Assembly (NCBI GenBank): GCA_964457755.1
Contig: CAYWGC010000010.1
Location: 10,526-74,525, forward strand
Source of the DNA: Tharpella sp964457755
GTDB lineage: Bacteria > Desulfobacterota > Anaeroferrophillalia > Anaeroferrophillales > Tharpellaceae
DNA: 64,000 bases
Reading direction: 5' to 3'
Shown here: positions 63,128 to 64,000 of the stretch, one piece after another
Layout: each line of letters opens with the position of its first letter
How positions within the stretch are numbered: the stretch's first letter is position 1
Notes under the pieces: generated by a model
What the model saw: only the letters and a program-made list of their open reading frames with translations
Databases searched by the model: none
What the model was told of the DNA's origin: nothing
Program-made: the position numbers and the translations under genes

Positions 63128-64000
63128 ATGAAAACTATTGGAATAATCACCAAACACAAAAATCAGCGGGCCCTTGAGATCGGCATAAAGCTCTACGGCT
63201 GGCTTAAAGAACAAAAGCTTTCTGTGCTTTGCGAAGAGGAACTGGCCTCAGCCCTGAAACTCCCCGCGCTGAGCAAAACCGAGATCGCCGACCAAGCCAA
63301 CCTGATTGTCGTCCTCGGCGGCGATGGCACACTGCTCAGTATCGCCCGCCACATCGACCGTAGCGACCTACCGATTCTCGGGGTCAACCTGGGCAGCCTG
63401 GGATTTTTGACAGCGATCACCTTGGACGAACTTTTCATTGTCATGAAGGAAGTCCTGGAGAACCACTTCTCTTCAAGCCCCAGGATGGTTCTAAAGGTTT
63501 CTCTCTTTCGCCAGGGTTATCCGGTCTCAAAACATAACGTTCTTAATGACGTCGTCATCAACAAAGGAGCAATGGCCCGAATCATTGACTTGGAAACGGT
63601 AATTGACAAAAGATTGGTTAACACCTTCAAAGCGGACGGCCTGATTTTTTCTACCCCGACCGGGTCTACCGGCTATTCCCTGTCCGCCGGGGGACCGATT
63701 GTCTACCCGACCTTACACAGCATAACCATCGCCCCAATCTGCCCGCATACGCTTTCCAACCGCCCTCTCATTGTACCCTCAGAAGTTACGATTGCAACAA
63801 CCCTAACCTCAACCGACAGCGATGATGTTTTTTTAACCCTCGATGGTCAGGTTGGTTTTTCGATACAGCCTCTCGACAAGGTCACGATCACCAGAGCTAA
63901 CCACGACATCAAACTCGTCACCTCTCCCAGCAAAACCTATTTCGAAGTTCTGCGCAACAAACTTAAATGGGGCGAACGTTACCAAAATAGTTTTCAGTAA
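63128..64000 (+). CDS. nadK: NAD kinase
   Basis: A 290-residue NAD kinase, complete, its TAA being the last three bases of the window. Motifs are VVLGGDGTLLSIARH (catalytic Asp), LNDVVINKGAMARI, and PTGSTGYSLSAGGPI. It phosphorylates NAD to NADP and is normally controlled by the NADPH pool. It is preceded by the FapA-like gene on the same strand. Length matches the bacterial family. Confidence 0.95.
   Translation: MKTIGIITKHKNQRALEIGIKLYGWLKEQKLSVLCEEELASALKLPALSKTEIADQANLIVVLGGDGTLLSIARHIDRSDLPILGVNLGSLGFLTAITLDELFIVMKEVLENHFSSSPRMVLKVSLFRQGYPVSKHNVLNDVVINKGAMARIIDLETVIDKRLVNTFKADGLIFSTPTGSTGYSLSAGGPIVYPTLHSITIAPICPHTLSNRPLIVPSEVTIATTLTSTDSDDVFLTLDGQVGFSIQPLDKVTITRANHDIKLVTSPSKTYFEVLRNKLKWGERYQNSFQ

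Overview
The window looks like chromosomal DNA of an anaerobic, Gram-negative member of the Desulfobacterota (deltaproteobacterial lineage). This is inferred from the gene set: multihaem c-type cytochromes, haem-binding two-component sensors, a single-chain pyruvate:ferredoxin oxidoreductase, a CooC-type ATPase, the redox repressor Rex, an ActP/DUF4212 acetate-type symporter, sigma-54 regulators, LPS-export and AsmA envelope proteins, a PEP-CTERM protein and a probable selenoprotein. No rRNA, tRNA, phage, transposase or CRISPR array was seen.

Layout. (1) 1-9.8 kb is a redox-signalling region: a membrane-anchored multihaem cytochrome c (cut by the window edge) with its cytochrome b partner, a haem-binding HAMP protein without a kinase domain, two small membrane proteins, a Cache-PAS-PAS-CBS-DUF294 sensor, and a divergent NtrC-type regulator/haem-sensor kinase pair. 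(2) 9.9-14.3 kb holds a repeat element, a membrane M48 protease with TPRs, a UDP-sugar dehydrogenase and an exported OB-fold-like protein. (3) 14.6-22.7 kb appears to be an acetate/pyruvate module: divergent POR, CBS protein, DUF294 nucleotidyltransferase, ActP-like symporter and its DUF4212 small subunit. (4) 23.3-30.8 kb is a type IV pilus cluster, pilB-pilT-pilC-pilS-pilR, with a well-matched sigma-54 promoter before pilB. (5) 30.8-41 kb has a Pat-like acyl-CoA synthetase/acetyltransferase, an LptF/G permease, RadC, a CooC ATPase, an AsmA-like giant and a PEP-CTERM protein. (6) 41.2-48.8 kb is one long minus-strand operon: proB-proA-nadD-rsfS-rlmH-TPR protein-gpmI-comF. (7) 49-54 kb holds rex with its own operator, uvrA, and a tetrahaem cytochrome/metallophosphatase-like gene read through an in-frame TGA. 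(8) 54-64 kb holds an acyl-CoA ligase, argJ, secA, an M23 peptidase, a FapA-like protein and NAD kinase.

The strongest unusual signal is the probable selenocysteine codon at 52922-52924. One open frame runs through this TGA from a good start and signal peptide at 52781. The TGA sits in a Cys-Gly-Sec-His context where the family normally has Cys. A hairpin follows with a GGTCTG apical loop at the spacing I recall for the classical bacterial SECIS. An ordinary gene caller would start the protein at 53012 and lose its signal peptide and redox motif.

Other points of interest are paired sensors with a CxxCH plus CX4CH haem signature, four copies of a palindromic intergenic repeat in long and short forms, degenerate heptamer repeats, the fused and split forms of a CBS/DUF294 module, and a lysine-acetyltransferase-like protein whose ATP-grasp part appears deleted. 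Residue positions are estimates from codon counting. Family names come from motif recognition, not database searches.
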